DNA of 30,067 bases from Pyropia haitanensis (GCA_008729055.1 SDUX01000049.1:1-30067); one strand, 5' to 3'. Numbered from the stretch's first letter, positions 17,231 to 27,335 are shown. Made by a program: numbers and translations. The notes: generated from the sequence alone by a model not told the origin.

Positions 17231-20200
17231 ATGAAGTTCTCCAAGCAACTCGCGTACAACAGCGTCGCCGAATGGCAGCTGCACTACATGGACTACGCGC
17301 GGCTCAAGAAGGTGATTACGGCGCTCAAGCGGGTGCACGATGCGCTATTTGCCGCACGCAGCCGCCGGGGGGGGAGTGGGGGGGGCGGCGCGGCCGCCGC
17401 GTCCCAGTCACGCGTCCTCGCCACCCGGCCAGTGACGTATGGCCACGCGGGGGCGTCACGGGTGTTGGGATCTGCGTCGGCTGGCGCTGGTGGGCCGCAA
17501 CCCGCGTCGTCGTCGCAGGCGGGTGGCCGGGCGCCGCCGCTGCCGCCACCAGGGGGGGGAGGGGGCACACCGGGCGTGCGGAAAGTGCCGCCCGACACGG
17601 TCGCGACCGCGGCAGTGCACCGGCTGGGCGGTGGCCGTGCGGGGGCGGACGCCGCTGGCGACGGCAGGCGCGACGCGGCCGCCACTGGCTCTCTCGCTGC
17701 GAGCACCGAGGGCGCAAAGCGCGGGGGCTTTCAGCGCTCTGCGTCCAAGCTGGTCCTCGCGGAGCTCGCCACTCTCGCCCACCGCAGCCACCACGGCGGC
17801 GCCCACGATGGCGGCGGTGACGGCCTTGGTCTTGGCGGAGTCGACTCGCCACCCCGGTCGCCACCGCCACCACCGTCGTCGGGCTCGTCATCGGCGCCGG
17901 GCTCTCCGCGGGAGCCGCCACCGCAACCCGATTCACCGTCAGAGCGGTCTGCGCTGTTGCAGTCAAGGGAGCCGGAACAGGAGGGGTGGGTGGGTGCCGG
18001 CGGCTTGCCTTTGGATGGGGTGGCGCGACCGCCGGGGGCGCCACGAGCCGCCGTCGGCGCTGGCAGCGGGATGGCGGCCGGGTCGGCCGTCGTTGGGCCG
18101 GCGGCATCCTCGGGCGGAGGCCTTCCCGTTGTTCGTGGCCCGCTGCCGGTGTCGGTCTCGCTGGGCCTCCCCTTTGAGGCGGCGTCGGCAGCGCTCCAAG
18201 GAATGAGCGTCGAAGCGCTCAGCCGAGAGTTTGATGCCATCGAGTCGACCTTCTTCCGGCGCCTTGACGGGGAGGCCACCAAGGTCGACGCATTCTACAC
18301 GCGCATGGTGGTGGCGTTAGAAAAGATCTCTCTGGAACTTGCCGCGGCAGCCGCCCGTCGCGACGAGACTGGGGGTGTGGAGGTCGGGGCCGCCGCCCTT
18401 CAGCGCCGCTACGTAGAGCATTACCTGGAGCTCACCGAGCTGATTAACTTTGCCGAGCTGAACTTGTCGGGTTTTGAAAAGATCCTCAAGAAGCACGACA
18501 AGAACGTGATGGCCACGACCCGCTCGGCGTACATTGCCAAGCTGGAGCGCTCTCGCGCGTTTTGCAAACGAGACGCCCTCGTTGGGCTCCGTGAGCGGAC
18601 CGAGCGGGAGTTTGCTGACCTCTTTTGGGGCGGTGACACGCTCGCCGCGCGGGAGGAGCTGTCTGAGGGCCTCCGCGACCTTCTCATCTGGGAGCGCAAC
18701 ACCATCTGGCGGGACATGCTACAGTCAGAGCGGCGCGTCGCGGCGGTGCGGTCCAAGAAGCGCGGCGGCTCGACGAGCAGCAGGGCCGTGATGCTTGCCG
18801 CGCGTCCACTGCTGCTGGCCATGGGGCTTTTTCTGTTTGCCGGCATCCTGCTTTACCCGCGGGATATTACGGCACGGCTACCACAAGGGGAGGTCGGGGA
18901 TACGGCAGCGGCTGGCGGCGCCACCAAGCTCCGCGGCTCCGACGTGGGCTCCCCTGCCGCTGCTGATCGTTGTCTCGCGCTCTTGGTTCTAACCTCTTTC
19001 CTCTGGGCTACCGAGGCGCTCCCGTTGTATGTGACAAGCCTGGGCGTGGCGCCCGCGGCGGTGTTGTTGCGCGTCTTCCTTGGTTCCGACGGCAAACCTC
19101 TCCACGCGAGTGAGGCGGCGCACGTGGTGATGGCGGCCATGGGCGACCAGGTCATCATGCTTATCATTTGCGTGTACTCCCTAGCGGCCGCGCTGTCCAA
19201 ACTGGGGCTGGACAAGGTCGCCGCCACGGCTGTCCTGTCCCGTGTGCGCCGGCCGTCGTCGGTGCTACTGGTGGTGATGCTCCTCGCGGTCTTCCTGTCG
19301 ATGTGGGTGAGCAATGTGGCGTCGCCGGTGCTGCTGAACTCGGTGGTGCTCCCTGTATTGCGGGGGCTCCCCCCGTCCAGTCACCATTTTGTGCAGTGCA
19401 TTCTTCTGGGTGTTGCGTTGGCGTCCAACATTGGGGGGATGCCGAGCCCGATTGCGTCGCCTCAAAATGCAGTCGCGCTGGGCCAGCTCAAGGGCCTCCA
19501 TGAGGTGTCCTTCATTGAGTGGATGGCCGCCACGCTCCCGCAGTGCATCATCATGGTGTTTGCTGCCCATGCTCTGCTGATGGCCTGGTTTCGCCCGGGC
19601 AACGTGACGCTGCCGCTGATTCCCCGTCATACGGAGCGGTTTGAGTGGCCCCACTACGTGGTGCTGACGACTCTCCTGACCACCGTCGGTCTCTGGTGCT
19701 ACAAGCCGACGTTGTCGGTGGCGGGCGCGGACGGCTTGGTGGCGGTATTGCCCATCCTGGTCTTTTTTGGCACCGGCATCCTAACAAAGGAAGACTTCAA
19801 CAACCTACCGTGGAACGTGGTGTACCTGGTGGCGGGTGGCATTGCGTTGGGTGCGGCCGTGCAGTCATCTACGCTGTTGGCGCTCGTGGCGGGCACTCTT
19901 CACTTTGTTCTTCGTCACAGCAGCCTGTGGCAAGTTTTTGCGGTCTTTTCCGTATTCATGTCGCTTGTATCGAACGCGATCAGCCATACCGTGTCGGCGC
20001 TGATCGTGCTGCCTGTCATTGCTGAGGTCGGCGCCAGCGTTGGCCATCCACGGCTGCTCGTGATGGGCGCTGTGCTGGCCTGTTCCGGTGCCATGGCGCT
20101 GCCGGTGAGTAGCTTCCCCAACATGGCCAGTGTGTCGGTGGAGAACGAGACGGGCAAACGCTATCTCCACGCGTCGGACGTGATCAAGCTGGGCACGCCG

Positions 20201-20269
20201 ATGACGTTGATATCCGCCACGGTGGTGATCTCGTTTGGATACGTGCTGATGTTGGCAATGGGTTTTTAA
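17231..20269 (+). CDS. SPX-domain SLC13-type phosphate transporter (PHO87/PHO90/PHO91-like)
   Basis: An intronless gene of 1,012 residues with ATG in a good context (CACCATGA). The protein is a membrane low-affinity phosphate transporter whose SPX domain senses inositol pyrophosphates. The SPX domain begins with MKFSKQLA, EWQLHYMDYARLKKVI, is interrupted at about residues 47-325 by a Gly/Ala/Pro/Ser-rich insert, and resumes with REFDAIESTFFRRLD. It includes the ligand-binding Lys cluster EKILKKHDKN (K417, K420, K421, K424). From about residue 520 there are around a dozen hydrophobic segments of the DASS/SLC13 fold. Two SNT-type repeats are visible, SNIGGMPSPIASPQNA (from S732), the hallmark of the yeast PHO87/90/91 group, and SNAISHTVSALIV (from S914). 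WVSNVASPVL precedes them at about 692. Plasma membrane or vacuolar location cannot be read from the sequence. Confidence 0.96.
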   Translation: MKFSKQLAYNSVAEWQLHYMDYARLKKVITALKRVHDALFAARSRRGGSGGGGAAAASQSRVLATRPVTYGHAGASRVLGSASAGAGGPQPASSSQAGGRAPPLPPPGGGGGTPGVRKVPPDTVATAAVHRLGGGRAGADAAGDGRRDAAATGSLAASTEGAKRGGFQRSASKLVLAELATLAHRSHHGGAHDGGGDGLGLGGVDSPPRSPPPPPSSGSSSAPGSPREPPPQPDSPSERSALLQSREPEQEGWVGAGGLPLDGVARPPGAPRAAVGAGSGMAAGSAVVGPAASSGGGLPVVRGPLPVSVSLGLPFEAASAALQGMSVEALSREFDAIESTFFRRLDGEATKVDAFYTRMVVALEKISLELAAAAARRDETGGVEVGAAALQRRYVEHYLELTELINFAELNLSGFEKILKKHDKNVMATTRSAYIAKLERSRAFCKRDALVGLRERTEREFADLFWGGDTLAAREELSEGLRDLLIWERNTIWRDMLQSERRVAAVRSKKRGGSTSSRAVMLAARPLLLAMGLFLFAGILLYPRDITARLPQGEVGDTAAAGGATKLRGSDVGSPAAADRCLALLVLTSFLWATEALPLYVTSLGVAPAAVLLRVFLGSDGKPLHASEAAHVVMAAMGDQVIMLIICVYSLAAALSKLGLDKVAATAVLSRVRRPSSVLLVVMLLAVFLSMWVSNVASPVLLNSVVLPVLRGLPPSSHHFVQCILLGVALASNIGGMPSPIASPQNAVALGQLKGLHEVSFIEWMAATLPQCIIMVFAAHALLMAWFRPGNVTLPLIPRHTERFEWPHYVVLTTLLTTVGLWCYKPTLSVAGADGLVAVLPILVFFGTGILTKEDFNNLPWNVVYLVAGGIALGAAVQSSTLLALVAGTLHFVLRHSSLWQVFAVFSVFMSLVSNAISHTVSALIVLPVIAEVGASVGHPRLLVMGAVLACSGAMALPVSSFPNMASVSVENETGKRYLHASDVIKLGTPMTLISATVVISFGYVLMLAMGF

Positions 20270-21292
20270 GGGGGCTATGGGCGCGTCGGGACGGGCGGTC
20301 ATTCAATGCAAGGGTGGCGTGGCGACGTGAGAGAAGGGACGAAGAGGGAGTACATGGCTTGGCATCTTGGTGCTAGAAAAAGGGGAACGTACAAGACATG
20401 GTCCGTCTGGTGCACTCTATATACAAACTTCAACCGGCGATAGTGATCGGCGTTTTCGCGCGTGGTCGCGCCAACCCAGCTTCGCTTGTGTGTGGATGCT
20501 TTCACGAGCCGCACCACAGGGGTTGTGCCCCGCGTCAGCAAGGTGACCGCCCCGACCTTGCACTACTACCCTCGCCCCAAGTCAGCGTTGTGGCGTCCAC
20601 GAGACGTGACCCCAGCCGTCAGGACGCCCGCGTCACTGCTGAAGGCCGTGGTCATGCTTCTCGTGCCCGTACGGGACGGCGGATCTCCCCGCGCCACTGC
20701 TTCTCATGGGCACCCAGCTGCTGGGCAACGCAGCTGTTCAGGGCCTGCTCGTGTTGCCCAGCACGACCACACGGGGGCCCTTGACCCACCCCCAACGCCC
20801 TGCAACCACAGCCCAGCACGCAGCTCACTGGGACCCGACGACGTACGAGCTGAGAAATCCACTTTCGCAAGCGAGAAATGGCACGGGAGTCTTGGCGGTA
20901 CGAAGACACGAGGAAGGCGCACAGAAAATGATCAGACGAATCGTCTGTCACTTGAACCGAGACATGATACCAACCCTCCCCTCTCCACCTCGACCGCGCT
21001 CCTTTCCCCCCTCAGCCCCAACCGCGTGAGAGAAGGGCCCCACCCGCGTCTGTACACTCACGCGAGCATAAATACCACGCGTCTGCCGCTACCGCAGCAA
21101 CATCAAAACAAGCCAAGCTACACAAAAAATACAAGAGATCCCACATCAAGTCGACGAACAACATCATCCACCACCAGCAGGTGCGCCTGTGCAACTCCTA
21201 TCAGCGCACCTGCCTCAGAAGGCCGCATTTGCAGTAGGCCACAACGAAGAGAAAACAGGTGGGCAGCCGTGCTGACAAGCCCAGCCCTCTAC
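20270..21292. other. Intergenic region between two convergent genes
   Basis: 1.0 kb with no gene I can support. The longest frame (20462-21559, plus) starts at GTG and overlaps the Cys-rich gene antisense. A 15-base perfect palindrome, CAGACGA-A-TCGTCTG, lies at 20933-20947. The stretch near 21060-21200 is lower in GC and would be 3' UTR of the minus-strand gene. Confidence 0.45.
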
Positions 21293-21885
21293 TCAGGCCT
21301 TTGTCTTGCCACAGTACGACGCCTGCAGCACCTCCACGTGGTGCGCGTACATCGCGTGGCGCTCGCCATTCAGAGCGACGCCAAAGCGACCGCCGTTCGC
21401 CTTCGCGTGCGCACACGCAGGGTCCCCCGGCTGGTCCCCATCCGTCCCGGATGCCCCCCCGCCGCCGCCGTGCCGCCCGCCACCACCCGCGCTGGCCGCC
21501 GCCCCGTTTTGGTGCGCCTCCGCAGCGCGCCGCGGGCGTCAAGGGTAGCCGACCAATAACAGTCAGCGCTGCAGAAACACTTGCGAGCCTTACCGCCACC
21601 ACCTCCAACACCACCATCAGAGGACTTCCCCGCAGACGCCGCCACGCCAGGGACCGCGGGGGAAGCGCCCCCTGGAGGAGACGTCAGGGAGTACGCCTGC
21701 GCGCCCACGACGCGTCCACAGTTGCCACACGGCGAGAGGGAGCGCGTAAAGTGGGCCGCTTGGGCCGTGCGTGCGGCAGCCAACGCGGCGCCATTGGCAG
21801 GGGAGGGGAAGGATGTCGCCTTCGCATGCAGTGGCAGGGGAGGCGGGGGGGCCGTCAGCAGCGCACAGGCAAGTGCGCGGGCCAT
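21293..21885 (-). CDS. Small Cys-rich protein, family unknown, with one frame break
   Basis: I do not recognise this protein. From ATG at 21885 (GCGATGGCC context) it reads an Ala/Pro-rich N-terminus (MARALACALLTAPPPPLPL), then CGNCGRVVGAQAYSLT, a Gly/Ser-rich linker and KCFCSADCYWSATL. The pair CxxC and CxCxxxC looks like a zinc-binding site, distantly like the first half of a MYND or FCS finger. The frame then passes a run of seven C (21454-21460 on plus). In the next frame the sequence continues with normal complexity: DGDQPGDPACAHAKANGG, RFGVALNGERHAMYAHHVEV and YCGKTKA, ending in TGA at 21295-21293. One extra base in the run would join both parts into about 197 residues. Both halves keep protein-like composition, so I treat them as one gene. 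Confidence 0.5.
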
Positions 21886-22669
21886 CGCGAAGTGGTGGGG
21901 GGTGGGTGGAGAGGTGACGGGATGCCGCGGCGACAAAAGTACCGTTGCCCGGGGATGCAACAAGCAGATTGAGCGACGACGACGGCAGGGAGAGGTGGGA
22001 TGATGACCTCAGTGGCGGTCGACGGCGACGAGGGGGGCGGTGAGGTTGAGGGCGAGGGGCTTGATGGGAGCTACAGCGGAGGCGGGAGTGTGGTATAGGC
22101 CGCGCCGCGCAACCTCAATATGCGCGCCCCCAATGAGTCACAGCACGCAGCACGTCGGGGGAGGTTGGTGATTGCCTGCACGGCCGCCGGCGGCATCCGC
22201 GACGGCGGCGGCGTGCTGTCACCGTGGCCCGCGCTCGCGACCCCCCCCGCCGACGGCGCGTCGGCGTGCGGCCGCACGCTCGCGCGGCCGAGTGGCGTGG
22301 CCAGCCGCATTTGAGCTCCACCTGGCCCAGATTCTTTCCACGATGCATCATCCCCCCCCCCACGGTGCATCCTTGTCGGCACGACGGCGTCTCCGACGAC
22401 GGCCAAGTTTTCGTGCGGGCGAGTTTTTGGGACGTGGAGAGCTCTTTTTCGAATATGGGTGCCGCGGCGGCACCCGCAGAAGGGTTTCGAAGCTGACCGT
22501 GGACAACGTCGGCCGCCGCCGGCGTCGCACGCGGGTTGGCCCAACGGCAAGAGTCGGGACCCCACGAGGTTGCCTCACTGGGCCACCAGAGCAGGCGTGG
22601 CGCGCTCTGGCGCAGACGCGCAACCGCAACCTGCCTCCCACGAGAAGAACAATACTGAGGGGTGGCCGG

Positions 22670-22702
22670 CGGTTGGACACGCACCAACGTCGTGTCCAAC
22701 CG
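22670..22702. repeat. Perfect 12-bp inverted repeat (hairpin)
   Basis: CGGTTGGACACG, a 9-base spacer, then CGTGTCCAACCG. It could form a stable stem-loop in DNA or RNA. No flanking gene explains it. Confidence 0.85.
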
Positions 22703-23513
22703 TCCTCCCGGTCGGCTCCCCAACGGCCACACCAGCCTTCGGTATGTTTCCAAGGCTGTGCACCACACGTGGGACCGCGCGGGGGACGTGTATCCAGCTG
22801 GCCCCCGTGTGTTGCATGAATCTCTGCTCTTTGCATCTCAAGCTCGCACGAAGTTCAGGGAACAACCAATCAGGACGAACGTCGTCGACATCCCTCACAT
22901 GCCACGTCAGTGGAACCATTAGATGCGAGATCTCGACCAATGGTTGGCCCACGAGCGCCCGCGTAACCTGAAAAGCAAATAATTGGCAAGCAGGCTTTAC
23001 GAAGCAGCCTCTGGTTGCTGTCTGATAGAAGGACGGCGCGTGTCGCGCACGCGCGGAAGTGTGTCGCTACAGGGGTGTGTTCAGACAACCTGATCTTGAC
23101 CCTCATGGACTTAGACTGTGTGCTGAGTGCCCTGCCCCACGGTCTCAAGTGCGTTGACATCTGTGCTTCGCGGCTGTTCATTGGACAATGGTATGAGCGC
23201 ACAGGTCAAAGAAGCGATGGTTGGTTGGTCTGCTGCATGAGCGAAATGACTTGATCACGAGACCCAAGTGCATTCCCGGGGAGAGGGGACGCACCACCAA
23301 TACTCTATGTCATTCGTTGGTGAACGTTCGGGAGCAGAGGACGGACAGATGAAAGACAACACCACGAGACTTGAGGTCCACAGGTGATCGGCACGGCGTC
23401 AGGCTTCAACTCTGCCAATTGGTGCAGGTTCTCTCCGGGACCAGTGGAGTTTGGGTGTTTCTCGCTCGACCTACTCTGCTGAAGGCATCGTCTGCCACAG
23501 TCTACGCGAAGCG

Positions 23514-23595
23514 TCAAACCCCCCTCACGACCTCAAGGAGGGGGTCGGATAACATGTTATCCAACCCCTTCCCAGAGGTCGTGAGGGGGGTTTGA
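23514..23595. repeat. 82-bp near-perfect palindrome
   Basis: The two 41-base arms meet at 23554/23555 with no spacer. The outer arms, TCAAACCCCCCTCACGACCT at the left and its exact complement at the right, match without error. The inner part has four mismatched pairs, and the centre is the perfect GGATAACATGTTATCC. It is most like a foldback or MITE-type element or a strong cruciform/hairpin. It encodes nothing obvious. Confidence 0.9.
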
Positions 23596-23601
23596 TAACT
23601 G

Positions 23602-23623
23602 GATAACACCACCCGCTGTTATC
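23602..23623. repeat. GATAACA inverted pair next to the palindrome
   Basis: GATAACA, 8 bases, TGTTATC. The same heptamer forms the centre of the 82-bp palindrome, so it occurs four times in 76 bases (two in each orientation). Confidence 0.7.
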
Positions 23624-23662
23624 ATCATATCCCACTAGGGGGCGTTTGATCCCTTGCGGTCC

Positions 23663-23686
23663 GGCGGTGCGAGGAGTGGCACCGCC
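23663..23686. repeat. 8-bp inverted repeat
   Basis: GGCGGTGC, 8 bases, GCACCGCC. This is the third hairpin in a 175-base cluster with the palindrome and the GATAACA pair. Confidence 0.7.
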
Positions 23687-23998
23687 ACTATGTGTGGTCA
23701 TACTTAACGCAAATAAACTCTGCGTATCAGGACACTTATAGAACATACACATAAAGTAGTACTCTGCCCAAGACAGCGTGATTACTGCAACCCGCTGGCC
23801 AATCAGTCCACGTGGCTACTCGCAGCAAAGGCCTCCCACGGCCAGTACCAGGCGGTCGTCAGTACTCATGCACATTACTCCATTACAGTCAGCACATCAC
23901 AATTCAACCGCCTTTCAAGACAGTTTCCGCATTGTTCGCTGGCCAATCATGCCCTTTACATGATTGCGAAGTCACGTTTCACGTGTTCACCACCCAAA

Positions 23999-24025
23999 CC
24001 CCCCCCCCCCCCCCCCCCCCCCCCC
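23999..24025. repeat. C27 homopolymer
   Basis: An uninterrupted run of 27 C within a region without a recognisable gene. Confidence 0.9.
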
Positions 24026-24221
24026 GCACCCTACCCTACCCCCCTCGCCCCCCCTGACGCTTTCGCTTTTCGCTGCCTCGTATCTTGCTGCGGCTCCCGT
24101 CCCGTGCACACACGCGTTCTGAGTTTGAATAGGACCCTTTAGCTGAAACTTGATTAGCCCTGGACGAGCTCCCACATTTTCGATACATTTTCAAATGTTT
24201 AGAACACTAGTCAATAATTCA

Positions 24222-24229
24222 TATAAATA
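24222..24229 (+). promoter_or_regulatory. TATA-like motif of unknown use
   Basis: TATAAATA in an AT-rich strip before a GC-rich block. The first downstream ATG (24286) opens only a short, unrecognised frame. The matching minus-strand motif is at 25161-25170. Only the motif supports the call. Confidence 0.2.
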
Positions 24230-25525
24230 CATAGCTTTGCTGTTGTGCTGGGCTTATCAGGCTTTCTCTTCTATTGATTCCTCTATGCTTGCAGCTGCCG
24301 CCCCTTCCGCGTCTGACTGGAGAGGCAGCCTCTGCGCGAGCAGCCGCCGACTGTACCCTTCGGCCGGTAGTAATGCGGAACGCCGCATTCCAACCCAGCG
24401 GTCGCTGATGCGGCCGGCGGGCGACGGCCCCTCCCGCCCCGACCGCGGGTCGCACCTTCTGCCGCCAGGTACCTCCCACCCGGCACCCAGCGCCACCCGC
24501 TCGATGCCCCCGCCGCCCTCTCCCAGCCCGCAACCCCGCCACCAGTCCATTCAATGAACACCAGTCTCCAGGATGGTCTGAGGTCACCACTCCCCAGCTA
24601 GCGCCCACTCCCTCATTTGCCGCCGTTGGCTCCCGCCGCTAGCCCCTCCCCGCGCCTGCAGCTGCCGCCGACGCAGGCGGACGCTCTCCGCGGGCTCAGA
24701 TCTCTCCCCCCACCCGCATACACTTCCGCCCGACGCTATCCCCCAATCCCTCTGTTAGTGGCCGCCGACCGCCAGCAGCCGCCAGCGCGACGGGCGCATA
24801 CCCTCCACCGGCCGGCAACCGCTGCCGCGCCTGCGGCCACTGGCGACCACCCTTACTACTTTCTATCCCCGCTGCGAGCTTTGGCAGCGGCAGTCAGTCG
24901 CCCCGATCCGGCCGGCGCCGACCTCTCCGACAGTGGAGGCCGCGGCCCGCCACCAACCTCAACCCCCGCCGGCAGCTGCTGCCCCCGGCCGCCAACCGCG
25001 AGCGCTACCGACACCCAATTCCCATTGGCCGGCGGCCGCCCGCCAGCGTGTGGGCGCTGCTAGCCGTCACCAGACTTTTTCCCTTTAGCAGACTGCCGTC
25101 GCAGCCGGCGGACGCCCCCAACCGGCGAGTGTCTTCACCGCATCACCTACACCACAACCAGTATTTATATCCTTGACAAATTGAAATCCCAGAAGTGGAA
25201 CATCTGCAGTCCCCTCGCGTTCCAAAGTACGTCCGTCCAACAGCTAACACTGCAAAAGGTCTCCACCTATCTCAGTTTTGAATTGATCTTTCACAAAGCT
25301 TGACAGTCATCGAAAACAGCTGTAAGTTGTGTATCCCAGATGTTCTACTGGCTGATGCTGTTTCAAGCCCGAGCGCTGTGCGCCGCTACATACAGGCTGC
25401 GGCTGAGAGCGGTCGACAGCTTGCGCCCCCATCCATCAGTTACACCACGCATCGTCCCCACCTTGACTTCTATTGGTGGGATGAAACCTGGCCCTCGTGT
25501 GTGCATGGGACGGGAGCCCTTGCTG

Positions 25526-25551
25526 CCCCCCCCCCCCCCCCCCCCCCCCCC
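25526..25551. repeat. C26 homopolymer
   Basis: The first of a series of long C runs upstream of and within the nucleotidyltransferase gene. The others are C27 at 25651-25677 and C25 at 26702-26726, plus many of 8-12 bases at 26343-26760. Confidence 0.9.
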
Positions 25552-25650
25552 GCTTGCGCCTCTTCCCCTCCCTTCCGCCCTACTCTCCGGCCGCCCACGA
25601 CCACCTCCCCCCCTTTTCTTTTGTTTTTCCACGCCTTCCCTCTTCCCCTA

Positions 25651-25677
25651 CCCCCCCCCCCCCCCCCCCCCCCCCCC
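25651..25677. repeat. C27 homopolymer
   Basis: It ends 13 bases before the ATG at 25691, a position consistent with a 5' UTR or promoter tract. Confidence 0.9.
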
Positions 25678-25690
25678 GCGCCACGGGCGT

Positions 25691-25924
25691 ATGGGGCGCT
25701 TCCCACGCATGGGCGCGCCCTCCGCACCGTCCTGGCGGCGCCCGCCGCGGGGCGCCGCCGCCCGGTTCTCCCTTCCCGCCGGCCCGTCGGGCGCGGCGGC
25801 GCCGTGGGAGTCCCCGCCTCCGCCGTTGCGGGCGTCACCGCCGCCGCCGCCGGCGCGTGCGGGGCTGCTCGCCGCCGCCGAGGCCGCCGCCGTCGCGGTG
25901 GCAGAGGTGGTGACGGCCGCCGCA

Positions 25925-25976
<52 letters not shown>

Positions 25977-26041
25977 CGGGGGGAAGGGGATGGGGGGGGG
26001 GGGGGGGGCGGGGGGTCGCACGACAGCGCCGGGGGGGGTGA
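25691..26041 (+). CDS. Possible N-terminal coding segment of the nucleotidyltransferase gene
   Basis: From ATG 25691 the frame reads MGRFPRMGAPSAPSWRRPPR and continues Pro/Ala-rich to RAGLLAAAEAAAVAVAEVV, then dissolves into poly-Ala and poly-Gly and stops at 26039-26041. Composition and position just upstream of the Gly/His/Pro-rich frame suggest it is the start of the same gene. Linking it to 26770 would need an intron or corrected homopolymer lengths in the G- and C-run region 25920-26760. No splice site is decisive. It could equally be a separate short frame or non-coding. Confidence 0.3.
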
Positions 26042-26701
26042 CGGCGGGTGAAGTGGCGGTAGGGGGGACGACGGCTGGGGGGGCACCCACTGGGGGGGGG
26101 GGGGGCGCCCGCCGGTGGGGGCCTCGTCGAGCCGAGGCACTGCGCACGTCGTGGCGGCGACGTCGACGGCGGCGGCAGCGGCGTCGATGAAGGCGGTGGC
26201 GGCAGCGGCGGCGGCGGCGGTGGTGGTAGCGGCGGTGGCGGCGGCGGCGCGCCCACGGTTGGCGCCATCACCGCCCGCGCGCGGGTGGTAGCGGCCGCCG
26301 CCCCCGCCGTCGGGGTGGTGGCGGTGGCCCGCCGTTGGGGTGCCCCCCCCCCCCCAGCGCGCTCTCTACCGCCCTGCCCCCCCCCCCCCCTCCCCCCACC
26401 TCCCCCCGCTCCGGCCCCCCCCTTCCCCCCCGCCCAGCCGTGGGTGGCACCCGGAAGGGCTGGGTGCCACCCGCGGCAACGCCGCACCAAACAAGGGGCG
26501 GTCCCGCCGACCCCCGTGGCTGCGGGCTGGCCGCGCGTCGGCAGGCAGTGGTTGAGGCCGGCGGTTGCCTTTATTAGGCGGCCGCCTGTGCTCTGGTTGA
26601 GCACACACCTCTGCAGCCAACGACCACCTCACCGGCCGCCCCCCCCCCGCCCCCCAACCCCCCCCCCCCTCCCCGCCCTGCTTCCGTCGCCTCCCTCCCC
26701 A

Positions 26702-26726
26702 CCCCCCCCCCCCCCCCCCCCCCCCC
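26702..26726. repeat. C25 homopolymer
   Basis: It is followed by further C8-C13 runs up to 26757, just before the ATG at 26770. Confidence 0.9.
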
Positions 26727-26769
26727 ACCCCCTCCCCCAACCCCCCCCCCCCAACCCCCTGGCCCATCG

Positions 26770-27335
26770 ATGTTGGTGGCGGCGGCGGGGGGGTGCCACC
26801 AGCCGCCGACGGCGGCGCCTTGTCTGTGGAGCGGGCGGCGGCGCTCGAGGCGGCCGTCGCGGCCGCGCGGGAGGCGGTCGCGGATCGCGCCGCCGCGGCG
26901 GTGGCGGGCAGGGCGTGGTGGCGTGCGGGCGTGGCCGACGGCAGTGACGTCGGTGGCGGCGGCGACGGTGGCGGCGGCGGCGGCCGCCGCGGCGGCGGCG
27001 GCGGCGGCGACGGTGGCGGGGGTGGTGACGACGGCGGTGGCGGCGGCGGCGACGGCGGCGACGGCGGCGGCGGGCGGCGGTGGGACGATGGACTGACGTC
27101 CGCCCCTGCCACGCGGCACGCGCCGGCCGCCGCGTGGGTCACCGCCCCTGCCGCGAGCGGCGCGGCCGGCACGCGCGGCGGCCCGTCGGCGCTCATCCCC
27201 GCCGTGCAGCAGCTGTTTGCGGCGATAGGGGATGGGGGAGGCGCCGGCGGCGACGGCGGCGGTGGGCCGCTCGGTGGCCGCTACGCCCCCGCGCCGCTAC
27301 CCGTGGCCGCTGGCGGCGGCGGCGGCGGCAGCGGC

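Larger units (their letters stand above)
21886..25690. other. Long region without a recognisable gene, rich in hairpins
   Basis: 3.8 kb. No frame shows a known domain. A plus frame at 23015-23254 (starting TTG) and a minus frame at 24257-24550 (ATG, ending in ASIEESIEEKA) have fairly normal composition but no recognised relatives. Notable contents are the hairpins at 22670-22702, 23602-23623 and 23663-23686, the 82-bp palindrome at 23514-23595, and a C27 run at 23999-24025. A GC-rich block at about 24290-25130 is framed by two AT-rich strips, each with ATATAAATAC in opposite orientation (24221-24230 and 25161-25170). Confidence 0.4.

Noticed and set aside
20933..20947. 15-base palindrome CAGACGAATCGTCTG as a functional site
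   Set aside because: Seven-base arms are too short to stand out in a 30-kb window without repetition elsewhere.
20462..21559. Plus-strand frame of 365 codons
   Set aside because: It starts with GTG, has shuffled low-complexity composition with no domain, and overlaps the Cys-rich minus-strand gene.
22000..22099. Short plus frame (MMTSVAVDGDEGGGEVEGE) or minus last exon (ending LVAVDRH) at the same place
   Set aside because: Both strands look equally protein-like over about 30 codons and neither connects to a neighbouring exon with a clear splice site. I cannot choose.
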